Shown here piece by piece: positions 9,474-17,892 of a stretch of 49,189 nt of DNA. The position numbers and the translations under genes are program-made. Every line of letters starts with the position of its first letter. Within the stretch, counting starts at the first letter, position 1. Location of the stretch: contig JAIXRH010000004.1 of NCBI GenBank assembly GCA_027485285.1, positions 1-49,189 of the forward strand, in the 5' to 3' direction. The DNA comes from Comamonadaceae bacterium. Lineage in GTDB: Bacteria > Pseudomonadota > Gammaproteobacteria > Burkholderiales > Burkholderiaceae_C. The notes beneath the pieces were generated by a model. That model saw nothing but the letters and a program-made list of their open reading frames with translations. It searched no databases and was not told the DNA's origin.

Positions 9474-10487
9474 GTGAATCACATTATAGGGGCTTTGACC
9501 CCAAACCCCGCCCCCTCGGTAAAAACACTGACGGTCGACGAAGACTCGACCGGCCAACGCCTCGACAACTTCCTGATGCGCCACCTCAAGGGTGTGCCGA
9601 AAACCCACGTCTACCGCATCATTCGCTCTGGCGAGGTGCGGGTCAACAAGGGCCGTGCCTCAGCTGAGCAGCGGGTAGAGACGGGCGATTTGGTGCGTCT
9701 GCCGCCGGTGCGCATCTCTGCCCAAGTGCAGGCCAAGGTGGATGCACCTGCCCCCGCCCGAGAATTTCCCGTCCTGATGGAGGACGAGGCCTTGATGGCC
9801 ATCGACAAGCCTGCTGGCGTGGCCGTGCACGGTGGCAGCGGCGTGAGTTTTGGCGTGATTGAGCAGCTGCGCCGTGCCCGACCCGCCTCGACCCACTTAG
9901 AACTGGTGCACCGCCTCGACCGTGAAACCTCGGGCGTGCTGCTGGTGGCCAAAAAGCGCAGCGCCCTGAAAAATCTGCAAGACCAATTCCGCGACCGCGA
10001 AACGGGCAAAACCTATTTGGCCCTGGTGCTGGGTCTGTGGCCGTCGAACAAAAAGGTGATTGACTCTCCTTTGTTCAAGTACACGTTGGACACTGGCGTG
10101 GGCGAGGGCGAACGCCGCGTCAAAGTGGTGGACAAAGACGACCCCAACGGCATGCGCTCCATCACCTTGGTGCGTGTCGCGCGCACGGTGGGCCCTTACA
10201 CCTTGCTGGAGGTGACCATCAAAACCGGTCGCACCCATCAAATTCGTGTGCACTTGGCCAGCCAAGGCCACCCGATTGCGGGTGATGACAAATACGGCGA
10301 CTTTGAGCACAACAAACTGCTGCACAAGATGGGCCTCAAGCGCATGTTTTTGCATGCGTGGCAGCTCAAGTTCCAGCATCCGCAAAGCCACCGCCCTGTC
10401 AGCCTGCAAGCGCCGTTGCCGCCTGAGCTGAAAAACTTTGTCGACGGCATTCAGCCGCCCATCATTCAACCGCATCTCGACGCATGA
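9474..10487 (+). CDS. rluC: Ribosomal large subunit pseudouridine synthase C
   Basis: Makes pseudouridines at three 23S rRNA positions (955, 2504 and 2580 in E. coli numbering). The 337-residue protein has an N-terminal S4 RNA-binding domain (about 28-85, GQRLDNFLMRHLKGVPKTHV) and the RluA-type catalytic domain with HRLDRETSG, in which D149 is the catalytic aspartate. GRTHQIRVHLASQGHPIAGD is the conserved C-terminal block. The start is GTG at 9474; a TTG seven codons later is the only nearby alternative before the conserved region. It overlaps the following phosphatase by four bases. The rne/rluC divergent pair is common in proteobacteria. Confidence 0.95.
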   Translation: MNHIIGALTPNPAPSVKTLTVDEDSTGQRLDNFLMRHLKGVPKTHVYRIIRSGEVRVNKGRASAEQRVETGDLVRLPPVRISAQVQAKVDAPAPAREFPVLMEDEALMAIDKPAGVAVHGGSGVSFGVIEQLRRARPASTHLELVHRLDRETSGVLLVAKKRSALKNLQDQFRDRETGKTYLALVLGLWPSNKKVIDSPLFKYTLDTGVGEGERRVKVVDKDDPNGMRSITLVRVARTVGPYTLLEVTIKTGRTHQIRVHLASQGHPIAGDDKYGDFEHNKLLHKMGLKRMFLHAWQLKFQHPQSHRPVSLQAPLPPELKNFVDGIQPPIIQPHLDA

Positions 10488-11149
10488 CCACACGCCCGCG
10501 CCAGTTTGATTTGATTGCCTTCGATTGGGACGGCACACTGTTTGATTCCACGCAAATCATCACCCGTTGCATTCAAGCGGCGGTGGTGGATGTGGGTGGG
10601 GCCAGGCCGACCGACGAGGCTGCGTCGTATGTCATTGGCATGGCGCTCATGCCCGCATTGGCCCACGCCGCGCCTGATGTGCCGCAAGACAAATACCCGC
10701 TGTTGGGCGAGCGTTATCGTTTCCATTACATGAAGCACGCCAACGACATTGCCTTGTTTGACGGTGTGTTGCCCTTGCTGGCCGCGTTGCGCGAGCGCCA
10801 CCATTGGCTGGCAGTGGCCACAGGCAAAAGCCGCCGAGGCTTGGATGAGGCCCTGCACACGGCCGAACTCAAAGGCGTGTTTGATGGTTCGCGCACGGCA
10901 GACGAAACGGCTGGCAAGCCCCACCCACGCATGTTGGAGGAGCTGATGCGCGAGTTTGGCGTAGCGCCCGAGCGCACTTTGATGATTGGCGACACCACGC
11001 ACGACCTGCAAATGGCCATGAACGCAGGCTGCGCCAGTGTGGGGGTGAGCTACGGCGCACACGACCATGGCCAATTTGAACCCTTGAACCCACGATTCAT
11101 CGCGCACTCGGTGCAGGCGTTGCATGACTGGTTGTTGGCGAACGCGTGA
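10484..11149 (+). CDS. HAD-IA family hydrolase (Gph-like phosphatase)
   Basis: A 221-residue haloacid dehalogenase-superfamily phosphatase. Motif I is FDWDGTLFDS with nucleophile D14 and acid/base D16; motif II is ATGKS (112-116); motif III Lys is K145 in AGKPHP; motif IV is GDTTHD with D170 and D174. The helical cap between motifs I and II places it in subfamily IA with phosphoglycolate phosphatases. A homologue beside rluC is seen in many proteobacteria, where it is usually annotated as a Gph-like or beta-phosphoglucomutase-like enzyme; the true substrate cannot be read from the sequence. It overlaps rluC (ATGA) and the Rieske gene (TGATG), so translation is probably coupled. Confidence 0.88.
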   Translation: MTTRPRQFDLIAFDWDGTLFDSTQIITRCIQAAVVDVGGARPTDEAASYVIGMALMPALAHAAPDVPQDKYPLLGERYRFHYMKHANDIALFDGVLPLLAALRERHHWLAVATGKSRRGLDEALHTAELKGVFDGSRTADETAGKPHPRMLEELMREFGVAPERTLMIGDTTHDLQMAMNAGCASVGVSYGAHDHGQFEPLNPRFIAHSVQALHDWLLANA

Positions 11150-11538
11150 TGGCTCAGGCTGACGCTCAATCGCCCACCTTGCCGTTGTGCCTCAGCAGCG
11201 ACTTGGCCGAAGGTGGCCGCGCCGTGCCCTTTGATGTGGTGTTTGCCGGTCAAACCTGCCGCGCCTTTGCCATTCGCTTCGAAGGCCGGCCGCATGCCTA
11301 CCTCAACCGGTGCACCCATGTGGCCATGGAGATGGATTTCCAGCAAGACCAGTTTTTTGATGCCTCAGGCCGCTGGCTGCTTTGCGCGACCCACGGTGCC
11401 GAATATGCGCCCGACACGGGCGAGTGCGCGGGCGGGCCCTGCCGAGGGGGATTGGTCAAAATTGAACTGTCCGAAGCCGACGGCGTGGTCCACTGGCATA
11501 CTGCGTACAACTTGAAACCTTTCGAATTTTTAGAATAA
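11149..11538 (+). CDS. Small Rieske [2Fe-2S] protein
   Basis: A 129-residue single-domain Rieske protein. The cluster ligands are C55-T-H57 and C79-A-T-H82, the latter followed by GAEYAPDTGEC. There is no transmembrane helix or catalytic oxygenase domain, so it resembles a soluble ferredoxin component of a Rieske-type system, or an assembly or electron-transfer accessory protein. The partner is unknown; no oxygenase or reductase is nearby. The ATG at 11149 overlaps the upstream stop by one base; a GTG three bases upstream would add one residue. It lies 19 bases before the SppA-like gene. The family is clear, the role is not. Confidence 0.85.
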   Translation: MAQADAQSPTLPLCLSSDLAEGGRAVPFDVVFAGQTCRAFAIRFEGRPHAYLNRCTHVAMEMDFQQDQFFDASGRWLLCATHGAEYAPDTGECAGGPCRGGLVKIELSEADGVVHWHTAYNLKPFEFLE

Positions 11539-11557
11539 ATCGCGCAAACTCATTGAT

Positions 11558-12526
11558 ATGTCAGAACAACCTATAGACCCCGAAAAACTCAGCCATAAAA
11601 CGGTCTGGGAGCGCGACACCCTCGAGCGCTTGGCCTTTGCCACGCTGGCCGAGCAACGTGCCAGCCGACGGTGGCGCATCTTTTTCCGTTTTGCTTGGTT
11701 GTCCTTGGTGGGTGCCTTGCTTTGGACGGGCATGCAAAAAGGCGGCGTGACCGGGACCAACCCCAGTCAGCCGCACACCGCGGTGGTGGCCATCAAAGGT
11801 GAAATTGCTGACGGCGCCGATGCCAGCGCTGAATGGGTGGTCACCGCTTTGCGCGCTGCCTTTGAAGACGAAGGCTCGCAAGCGGTGGTGTTGCAAATCA
11901 ACTCGCCCGGCGGGAGCCCTGTGCAAGCGGGCATCATCAACGACGAAATTCGCCGCTTGAAGGCCAAACACAAAAAACCGGTGTACGCCGTGGTGGAAGA
12001 GTCGTGCGCGTCGGCGGCTTACTACATTGCTGTGGCCGCTGACGCGATTTATGTGGACAAGGCCAGCATCGTGGGCAGCATTGGTGTGCTGATGGACGGC
12101 TTTGGCTTCACGGGTTTGATGGACAAGCTGGGCGTGGAGCGCCGTTTGATGACAGCTGGCGTGAACAAAGGGTTCTTAGACCCGTTCAGCCCCCAAACCA
12201 AAAACCAACGCACACACGCGCAGACTTTGCTGGACCAAATTCACCAGCAGTTCATCCAAGTGGTGCGTGAAGGCCGTGGCAAGCGCTTGAAAGAAACGCC
12301 AGAGCTGTTCAGCGGCTTGTTTTGGAGTGGTGAGCAAGCGGTAGGCCTCGGTTTGGCTGATGGCTTGGGTAACCTTGACTACGTGGCCCGTGAAGTTGTG
12401 AAAGCCGAAGACATCATCGACTACACCCGCCACGAAAACGTGGCCGAGCGTTTGGCCAAACGCTTTGGCGCGGCCATCGGCGAAGGCGCGGTGCGTGCCA
12501 TGCAAACCATGCCTGTGCTGCGTTAA
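11558..12526 (+). CDS. sppA: S49 family peptidase (SppA-like, short form)
   Basis: Membrane-bound serine peptidase that degrades leftover signal peptides and possibly other membrane proteins. The 322-residue protein is the short, single-domain form. A cytoplasmic N-terminal part is followed by one transmembrane helix (about 42-60). The protease domain has INSPGGSP (114-121), the likely nucleophile S152 in ESCASAAYY, and the likely general base K168 in VDKASIVGSIGV, forming the Ser-Lys dyad of the family. It follows the Rieske gene by 19 bases and ends three bases from the stop of the convergent methyltransferase, with no clear terminator between. Assignment is firm at family level. Confidence 0.92.
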   Translation: MSEQPIDPEKLSHKTVWERDTLERLAFATLAEQRASRRWRIFFRFAWLSLVGALLWTGMQKGGVTGTNPSQPHTAVVAIKGEIADGADASAEWVVTALRAAFEDEGSQAVVLQINSPGGSPVQAGIINDEIRRLKAKHKKPVYAVVEESCASAAYYIAVAADAIYVDKASIVGSIGVLMDGFGFTGLMDKLGVERRLMTAGVNKGFLDPFSPQTKNQRTHAQTLLDQIHQQFIQVVREGRGKRLKETPELFSGLFWSGEQAVGLGLADGLGNLDYVAREVVKAEDIIDYTRHENVAERLAKRFGAAIGEGAVRAMQTMPVLR

Positions 12527-12529
12527 ACC

Positions 12530-13312
12530 TTACTTGCCGATCAAAAATACCGTGGGCGCGCCAGAAATTTGAGCCTTGCCTGCGCTGCGCCAAGCCTGCA
12601 CAGTTTTGCAGTCCACCTGCATTGTGGCCATGGTCAAGCCCATGGCGCGGGCCAAGCGGGTGTTGCCTTGCAGGCCGTTGACCAACGCTTCCCACAAGGC
12701 TTGGTTGCGGTAGGGCGTTTCAATGAACATTTGTGTTTGGCCGTGTTTGGCGGCCAGGTTTTCCAGCTCGCGCACGCGTTGTGTGCGGGCAGCGCCGTCT
12801 TGCGGCAAGTAGCCGACAAACGCAAAGTTTTGCCCGTTCAAGCCACTGGCCGCCAAGGCCAGCAGCAGCGACACAGGACCCACCAGTGGCACCACGCGAA
12901 TGCCCAGTTCGTGCGCAGCACGCACGACCGATGAGCCAGGGTCGGCTACCGCAGGCATGCCTGCTTCGCTGACCAAGCCCACATCGTGGCCTGCCAAGGC
13001 GGCTTTGAGCATGGGCTTGGCGTCAAACTCACCCGTGTGGTCGCCTTTTTTGTGCACCTCGCGGGGCAGCTCGGTGATGGTGTTGTCTTGAATGGTTTTG
13101 GCCAGTGGCACATGGGCGTCGACACGCTTCAAAAAGGCGCGGGTGCTTTTGGCGTTTTCAGTGATCCAATGTGTCACGCCTGCAGCGACGTGCAAGGTGG
13201 CTTGCGGCAGCACATCGGTGATGGGGGTTGGGGTGTCGCAGCCAAAGTCGAGCGGGGTGGGCACGAGGTAGAGCGTGCCTTTTTGCGTTGTTGTGTTGGG
13301 CGTGTGGCTCAT
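12530..13312 (-). CDS. RsmI-like SAM-dependent methyltransferase
   Basis: A 260-residue protein of the tetrapyrrole-methylase/RsmI fold. Fold motifs in order are LYLVPTPL at the N-terminus, GLVSEAGMPAVADPG (112-126), VVPLVGPVSLLLALAASGL and FAFVGYLP. These parallel the RsmI (16S rRNA C1402 2'-O-methyltransferase) motifs but differ in detail, and RsmI is normally encoded elsewhere, so this is probably a paralogue with an unproven target. The start at 13312 was chosen because its ATG overlaps the maf stop as ATGA; a start 18 bases upstream would overlap maf further. It is cotranscribed with maf and converges with sppA. Confidence 0.85.
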   Translation of the reverse strand: MSHTPNTTTQKGTLYLVPTPLDFGCDTPTPITDVLPQATLHVAAGVTHWITENAKSTRAFLKRVDAHVPLAKTIQDNTITELPREVHKKGDHTGEFDAKPMLKAALAGHDVGLVSEAGMPAVADPGSSVVRAAHELGIRVVPLVGPVSLLLALAASGLNGQNFAFVGYLPQDGAARTQRVRELENLAAKHGQTQMFIETPYRNQALWEALVNGLQGNTRLARAMGLTMATMQVDCKTVQAWRSAGKAQISGAPTVFLIGK

Positions 13313-13914
13313 GGCTTTATTGCTCCCCACAGATCAATACCCGCCTCGCGCAGCAGGCGGGCGGTGCGAATCATGGGCAAGCCGATCAGGGCAGTGGGGT
13401 CATCGTTCTCGATGGCGTCGAGCAAGGCAATGCCAAGGCCTTCACTCTTGGCGCTGCCCGCGCAGTCGTAGGGCTCTTCGGCGCGCAGATAGGCCTCAAT
13501 TTCAGCGTCGCTCAGGTCGCGAAAACGCACCTTGATTTGCGCGAGTTCGGTTTGTTCAAACTGGCTGTCCACGCAGACCACCGACACCGCGGTTTGAAAC
13601 ACCACGGTTTGGCCGCGCATGCGCTGCAGTTGCCCCACGGCGCGTTCGTGGTTGCCAGGCTTTCCCAGTGGCTCGCCGTGGAGGTCGGCCACTTGGTCTG
13701 AACCAATCACCACCGCGTGGGGGTACAGGGCTGCGACGGCCTTGGCTTTGGCTAAGGCCAAACGGGTGGCAAGGGCGTGCGGAGCTTCGCCAGCCAGTGG
13801 CGTTTCCTCCACGTCGGGGCTCACGACGTCAAAAGGGATGCGCAAACGCTCAAGCAGTTCACGGCGGTAGCGGGAGGTAGAGCCCAAAATCAGGGCGCGT
13901 TGGAGCTGAGACAT
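13309..13914 (-). CDS. maf: Maf family nucleotide pyrophosphatase
   Basis: House-cleaning nucleoside triphosphate pyrophosphatase, hydrolysing non-canonical or modified nucleotides to monophosphates. The 201-residue protein opens with LILGSTSRYRRELLERL, the Maf signature, then the conserved VSPDVEE and GSDQVADLHGEPLGKPG (YceF-like, the subfamily active on m7GTP) and a late DP-ALIGLPM segment. Choosing between YceF-type and YhdE-type substrate preference by eye is uncertain, though the yceF-yceD-rpmF neighbourhood matches the E. coli yceF locus. It is divergent from yceD across only 26 bases, and overlaps the downstream methyltransferase by four bases. Confidence 0.93.
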   Translation of the reverse strand: MSQLQRALILGSTSRYRRELLERLRIPFDVVSPDVEETPLAGEAPHALATRLALAKAKAVAALYPHAVVIGSDQVADLHGEPLGKPGNHERAVGQLQRMRGQTVVFQTAVSVVCVDSQFEQTELAQIKVRFRDLSDAEIEAYLRAEEPYDCAGSAKSEGLGIALLDAIENDDPTALIGLPMIRTARLLREAGIDLWGAIKP

Positions 13915-13940
13915 GGGTAGATTCTCTTACACTGGCGCGC

Positions 13941-14480
13941 ATGCAAACTCCAAAGAACCTTCGCGCCCTCGATGTCAAAGCCTTTGCCAAATCGCAAATG
14001 CACCTTGAGGGGGATACGCCTTTGGCAGTGTTTGAGCGTTTGGTCTCTGACTGCAGTGGCGAGGTGACGGGCCACGTGTCGTGGGCAGCGCAAGGTGCGA
14101 TGGACCCAGAGCAGCGCGGCAAAGACGATGCCTGGTTGCATTTAGAAGCCAAAGCCGCCGTCCCCTTGACTTGCCAGCGCTGCTTGCACCCTGTGTCGGT
14201 GGCGTTGCTGATTGAGCAAGATTTCCGTTTTGTGGCCGATGAAGCCACGGCCTTGGCCGAAGACGATGCATCAGACGAAGACCTTCTGGTCATGGAAGAC
14301 AGCTTCGATTTGATGGCCTTGATTGAAGATGAACTGCTGATGGCCTTGCCGCTGGTGCCCATGCATGAGGTTTGCTTGAGTGAGCAGGCGCCAACTTCTG
14401 CTGAAGAAGAGGCCATCTTGGCGGAGGTCAAACCGAACCCATTTGCCGTGCTGGCGTCACTTAAAACGCGAAAGCTTTGA
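13941..14480 (+). CDS. yceD: YceD family protein (DUF177, 23S rRNA accumulation protein)
   Basis: A 179-residue protein of the YceD/DUF177 family. In E. coli and in plants its homologues are needed for normal 23S rRNA accumulation; the biochemical mechanism is not established. The conserved LTCQRCLHPV cysteine pair lies in the middle, followed by an acidic stretch and a third cysteine in HEVCLSEQAP, then a C-terminal NPFAVLASLK. It is the standard partner upstream of rpmF. The ATG lies only 26 bases from the divergent maf start; a -10-like TACACT at 13928-13933 would give a transcript with almost no leader. Confidence 0.93.
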   Translation: MQTPKNLRALDVKAFAKSQMHLEGDTPLAVFERLVSDCSGEVTGHVSWAAQGAMDPEQRGKDDAWLHLEAKAAVPLTCQRCLHPVSVALLIEQDFRFVADEATALAEDDASDEDLLVMEDSFDLMALIEDELLMALPLVPMHEVCLSEQAPTSAEEEAILAEVKPNPFAVLASLKTRKL

Positions 14481-14503
14481 AATTCTGGGAGTTGGGCTAT
14501 AAT
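14477..14503 (+). promoter_or_regulatory. Candidate sigma-70 promoter of rpmF
   Basis: A perfect -10 TATAAT (14498-14503) preceded by TTGAAA (14477-14482), 15 bases apart. It begins at the yceD stop codon and would start transcription near 14510, giving rpmF a leader of about 70 nt. Confidence 0.65.
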
Positions 14504-14581
14504 CATGAGCTTCGCGTCACGCTGACCCTTGGTTGGTTTGTGGCCCAACGGTGAAACCACATTTAGTTCTAGGAGCCAACC

Positions 14582-14764
14582 ATGGCTGTTCAGCAAAACA
14601 AAAAATCTCCTTCCAAGCGCGGCATGCACAATTCCCACGCAGCGTTGACAGCGCCTGGCACTGCCGTTGAGCCAACGACCGGCGAAATTCACCTGCGTCA
14701 TCACATCAGCCCCACCGGTTTTTACCGTGGTCGCAAGGTGTTGAAGACCAAGTCTGAAGCTTAA
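14582..14764 (+). CDS. rpmF: 50S ribosomal protein L32
   Basis: Structural protein of the large ribosomal subunit. It is 60 residues, the normal length, with the hallmark N-terminus [25 protein letters not shown] block and the C-terminal [15 protein letters not shown]. This is the zinc-free form: there are no paired cysteines. AGGAG at 14571-14575 is a strong Shine-Dalgarno six bases before the ATG. It has its own strong promoter and a downstream hairpin with a U-tract, so it is probably expressed above its neighbours. The yceD-rpmF-plsX order is conserved in proteobacteria. Confidence 0.98.
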   Translation: MAVQQNKKSPSKRGMHNSHAALTAPGTAVEPTTGEIHLRHHISPTGFYRGRKVLKTKSEA

Positions 14765-14782
14765 TTACTTCACGCTTCATGG

Positions 14783-14822
14783 GCCCGTGGCTGTCTTTGG
14801 CGCCTCGGGCTTTTGTTTTTTT
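14783..14822 (+). terminator. Probable partial terminator after rpmF
   Basis: GCCCG-T-GGC (14783-14791) pairs with GCC-T-CGGGC (14802-14810) with one T-T mismatch, followed by the T-rich run 14811-14822. It ends 17 bases before plsX. It probably terminates most rpmF transcripts and lets a fraction continue into the fatty acid genes. Confidence 0.7.
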
Positions 14823-14839
14823 GACGAGAAGAAACCTGC

Positions 14840-15871
14840 ATGACCACTCTGGCTGTTGATTGCATGGGAGGCGACCATGGCCCGCGTGTCACGCTGTTGG
14901 CCTGTCGCCGTTTCTTAGACTCGCATCCAGACGCCAAGCTGTTGTTGGTCGGTTTGCCCAATGCGTTGTCGTCTTTTTCCCACCCCCGCGCTCAAATGGT
15001 GGCAGCCTCCGAAGTGGTGGCCATGGATGACCCCATCGAGGTGGCGTTGCGCCGCAAAAAAGATTCGTCCATGCGTGTGGCGATTGAGCAAGTCAAGAGC
15101 GGTGCTGCCCAAGCGGTGGTATCTGCTGGCAATACGGGTGCTTTGATGGCGATCGCACGCTATCTTCTCAAAACCATCGACGGCATCGACCGCCCAGCCA
15201 TTGCAGGACGCATGCCTGACTTCAAAGGTGGCGGCACCACCATGCTTGACTTGGGCGCCAACGTGGATTGCACGCCCGAACACTTGCTGCAATTTGCCGT
15301 CATGGGATCGGCCTTGGTGTCGGTGCTCGACAACATTGAAAACCCAACAGTTGGCTTGCTGAACATTGGGGAAGAAGACATCAAAGGCAGCGAAGTGATC
15401 AAGAAAACTGCTGATTTGTTGCGAACTGCAGCCAAATCTGGCGATTTGAACTTTGTGGGCAATGTCGAAGGCACTGACATTTACGAGGGTGTGGTGAATT
15501 TGATCGTGTGTGACGGTTTTGTGGGTAATGTGGCCTTGAAAGCCAGCGAAGGCTTGGCGCGAAAGATCAGTGAAACGCTTAAAAATTCGTTTACGCACAA
15601 CATCTTCACCAAAATCACAGGCATCTTTGCTTATCCTGTTCTATCTGACTTCAAGGACAGAGTTGACCATCGACGTTACAACGGCGCAGCGCTGTTGGGC
15701 CTCAATGGCATCGTTTTCAAGAGCCATGGCTCAGCCGACGATGTGGCCTTTGGTACTGCTTTGGACCGCGCGTATGATGCAGCTCACCATAACTTGCTCG
15801 AACGTGTGCGTTCTCGTATTGCCCATGCGGCTCCTTTGTTAGCCCTTGGACAATCCGACGTTTCGGCCTGA
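14840..15871 (+). CDS. plsX: Phosphate acyltransferase
   Basis: Converts acyl-ACP and phosphate to acyl-phosphate, the acyl donor for PlsY in phospholipid synthesis; peripheral to the inner membrane. The 343-residue protein starts [14 protein letters not shown], the PlsX N-terminus, with the later [33 protein letters not shown] and [15 protein letters not shown] blocks of the family. Length is normal. It lies 12 bases before fabH, and the linkage ties phospholipid initiation to fatty acid elongation. Identification is secure. Confidence 0.97.
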   Translation: MTTLAVDCMGGDHGPRVTLLACRRFLDSHPDAKLLLVGLPNALSSFSHPRAQMVAASEVVAMDDPIEVALRRKKDSSMRVAIEQVKSGAAQAVVSAGNTGALMAIARYLLKTIDGIDRPAIAGRMPDFKGGGTTMLDLGANVDCTPEHLLQFAVMGSALVSVLDNIENPTVGLLNIGEEDIKGSEVIKKTADLLRTAAKSGDLNFVGNVEGTDIYEGVVNLIVCDGFVGNVALKASEGLARKISETLKNSFTHNIFTKITGIFAYPVLSDFKDRVDHRRYNGAALLGLNGIVFKSHGSADDVAFGTALDRAYDAAHHNLLERVRSRIAHAAPLLALGQSDVSA

Positions 15872-15883
15872 GCCACTTGATCA

Positions 15884-16885
15884 ATGACCCTTTTCTCCCG
15901 AATCACCGGCACTGGAAGCTTTCTCCCTCCCCGCCGGTTGACCAACGCGGACTTGGTTGCGGAACTTGCCAGACAGGGCGTGGAAAGCTCAGACGAATGG
16001 ATTGTTGAGCGCACGGGCATCCGTGCCCGTCACTTTGCCGCCCCGGATGTCAACAGCAGCGATTTGGCTTTCGAGGCTTGCAAGCAAGCTTTGGATGCTG
16101 CAGGTCGCCGCCCGCAAGACATTGACCTCATCATCGTTGCCACGTCCACGCCCGACATGGTGTTTCCCTCCACCGCAGCCATCCTGCAGCACAAACTTGC
16201 CCAGCTGGACGACGAAGCGGCTGGCATTGCGGGCGCCCCCGCGTTTGACGTGCAAGCGGTGTGCAGCGGCTTCATTTACGCGCTGACTGTGGCCGACGCC
16301 ATGATTCGTGCGGGTAACGCCAAGCGTGCGTTGGTGGTGGGCTCTGAAATCTTTTCGCGTCTGCTCGACTTCCAAGACCGCACCACCTGCGTGTTGTTTG
16401 GTGATGGTGCTGGCGCTGTGGTGTTGGAAGCGTCTGACACGCCAGGCATCTTGGCCACCGACATTCATGCCGATGGCAAGCACGTCGGCATCTTGTGTGT
16501 GCCGGGCCATGTGAGCAACGGTCGTATTTTGGGCGACCCTGTGCTGAAGATGGATGGCCAAGCCGTGTTCAAGTTGGCTGTGGGCCTGCTTGAAGGTGCG
16601 GCCCGCACCGTGCTCGACAAAGCTGGCTTGACTGAAGGCGACATCGATTGGTTGGTGCCGCACCAAGCCAATATCCGCATCATCCAAAGTACGGCCAAAA
16701 AGCTCAAACTTTCGATGGACAAGGTTGTGCTGACGGTGCACGACCATGGCAACACCTCGGCAGCCTCGATCCCGCTGGCCCTTGACCACGCGGTGCGTTC
16801 AGGTCAAGTCAAAGTAGGCCAAACCGTCATGCTTGAAGGCGTGGGTGGCGGCTTCACTTGGGGCGCAGTGCTCGTCAAGATGTAA
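15884..16885 (+). CDS. fabH: 3-oxoacyl-ACP synthase III
   Basis: Starts fatty acid synthesis by condensing acetyl-CoA with malonyl-ACP. The 333-residue thiolase-fold enzyme has the complete Cys-His-Asn triad: C127 ([10 protein letters not shown]), H260 ([10 protein letters not shown]) and N290 ([10 protein letters not shown]). The N-terminal [13 protein letters not shown] matches the family. It is slightly longer than the E. coli enzyme (317), with an insertion around residues 105-117 that is common in betaproteobacteria. It sits between plsX and fabD. Confidence 0.97.
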   Translation: MTLFSRITGTGSFLPPRRLTNADLVAELARQGVESSDEWIVERTGIRARHFAAPDVNSSDLAFEACKQALDAAGRRPQDIDLIIVATSTPDMVFPSTAAILQHKLAQLDDEAAGIAGAPAFDVQAVCSGFIYALTVADAMIRAGNAKRALVVGSEIFSRLLDFQDRTTCVLFGDGAGAVVLEASDTPGILATDIHADGKHVGILCVPGHVSNGRILGDPVLKMDGQAVFKLAVGLLEGAARTVLDKAGLTEGDIDWLVPHQANIRIIQSTAKKLKLSMDKVVLTVHDHGNTSAASIPLALDHAVRSGQVKVGQTVMLEGVGGGFTWGAVLVKM

Positions 16886-16925
16886 GTCTGCCCAAGACTT
16901 GCTGTGTTCTTCTTTGGGATACTTT

Positions 16926-17876
16926 ATGAATTCATTTGCTTTTGTATTTCCGGGCCAAGGCTCTCAAACGGTGGGCATGCTTGACGCTTGGGGCGATAAC
17001 CCTGTGGTGGCGCAAACCTTGGTCGAGGCATCAGATGCCATGGGCGAAGACATGGCCAAGCTCATCCACGAAGGCCCTAAACAAGCCCTGGACTTGACCA
17101 CCAACACACAGCCTGTGATGTTGGTGTCAGCTGTGGCGGCTTACCGCGCTTGGTTGGCCGAAGGCGGTGTTGTCCCCAGCGTGGTGGCAGGCCACTCTTT
17201 GGGTGAGTATTCGGCTTTGGTCGCATCTGGCGTGTTGACCCTGGCCCAAGCTGCACCCTTGGTGCGCTTCCGTGCGCAGGCCATGCAAGACGCCGTGCCA
17301 GTGGGCACGGGCGCCATGGCGGCTATTTTGGGCATGGCGGCGGCACAAGTGATGGCGGGTTGCGCCGAAGCACAAGCCACCTTTGGCGCAGGCTCTGCCG
17401 AAGTGGTGGAGGCGGTCAACTTCAACGACCCTGGTCAAACCGTGATTGCTGGCAGCAAAGCCGCTGTGGAAAAAGCCTGCGAAGTGCTCAAGGCCAACGG
17501 TGCCAAGCGTGCCTTGCCTTTGCCTGTGTCTGCGCCTTTCCATTCCAGCTTGATGAAGCCTGCGGCCGAGCGCCTGAAAGAAAAACTCGCTGCCACTGTT
17601 TTTGCGACAGCGCAAATTCCTTTGGTCAACAACATTGACGTGGCGGTGGAAACCGACGCCGACCGCATGCGCGATGCCTTGTATCGCCAAGCCTTTGGCC
17701 CCGTGCGTTGGGTCGAGTGTGTGGCCGCCATCAAAGCAAGGGGTGTGACTACCTTGGTTGAATGCGGCCCTGGCAAGGTTTTGGCTGGCATGGTCAAACG
17801 CATCGACGCAGATTTAACAGGCATGCCTTTGTTTGACCCCGCCACCTTGGCGGACGTCAAAACTGCATTGGCCTAA
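16926..17876 (+). CDS. fabD: Malonyl-CoA:ACP transacylase
   Basis: Loads malonyl groups from CoA onto acyl carrier protein. The 316-residue protein begins FAFVFPGQGSQ and has the nucleophile elbow GHSLGE (89-94, S91), with the catalytic His in the PVSAPFHSSLM block. The start at 16926 is the family N-terminus; an in-frame start 93 bases upstream lies inside fabH and is rejected. Fatty acid block, 16 bases before fabG. Confidence 0.97.
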   Translation: MNSFAFVFPGQGSQTVGMLDAWGDNPVVAQTLVEASDAMGEDMAKLIHEGPKQALDLTTNTQPVMLVSAVAAYRAWLAEGGVVPSVVAGHSLGEYSALVASGVLTLAQAAPLVRFRAQAMQDAVPVGTGAMAAILGMAAAQVMAGCAEAQATFGAGSAEVVEAVNFNDPGQTVIAGSKAAVEKACEVLKANGAKRALPLPVSAPFHSSLMKPAAERLKEKLAATVFATAQIPLVNNIDVAVETDADRMRDALYRQAFGPVRWVECVAAIKARGVTTLVECGPGKVLAGMVKRIDADLTGMPLFDPATLADVKTALA

Positions 17877-17892
17877 TTCAAAGAGAACAAAC

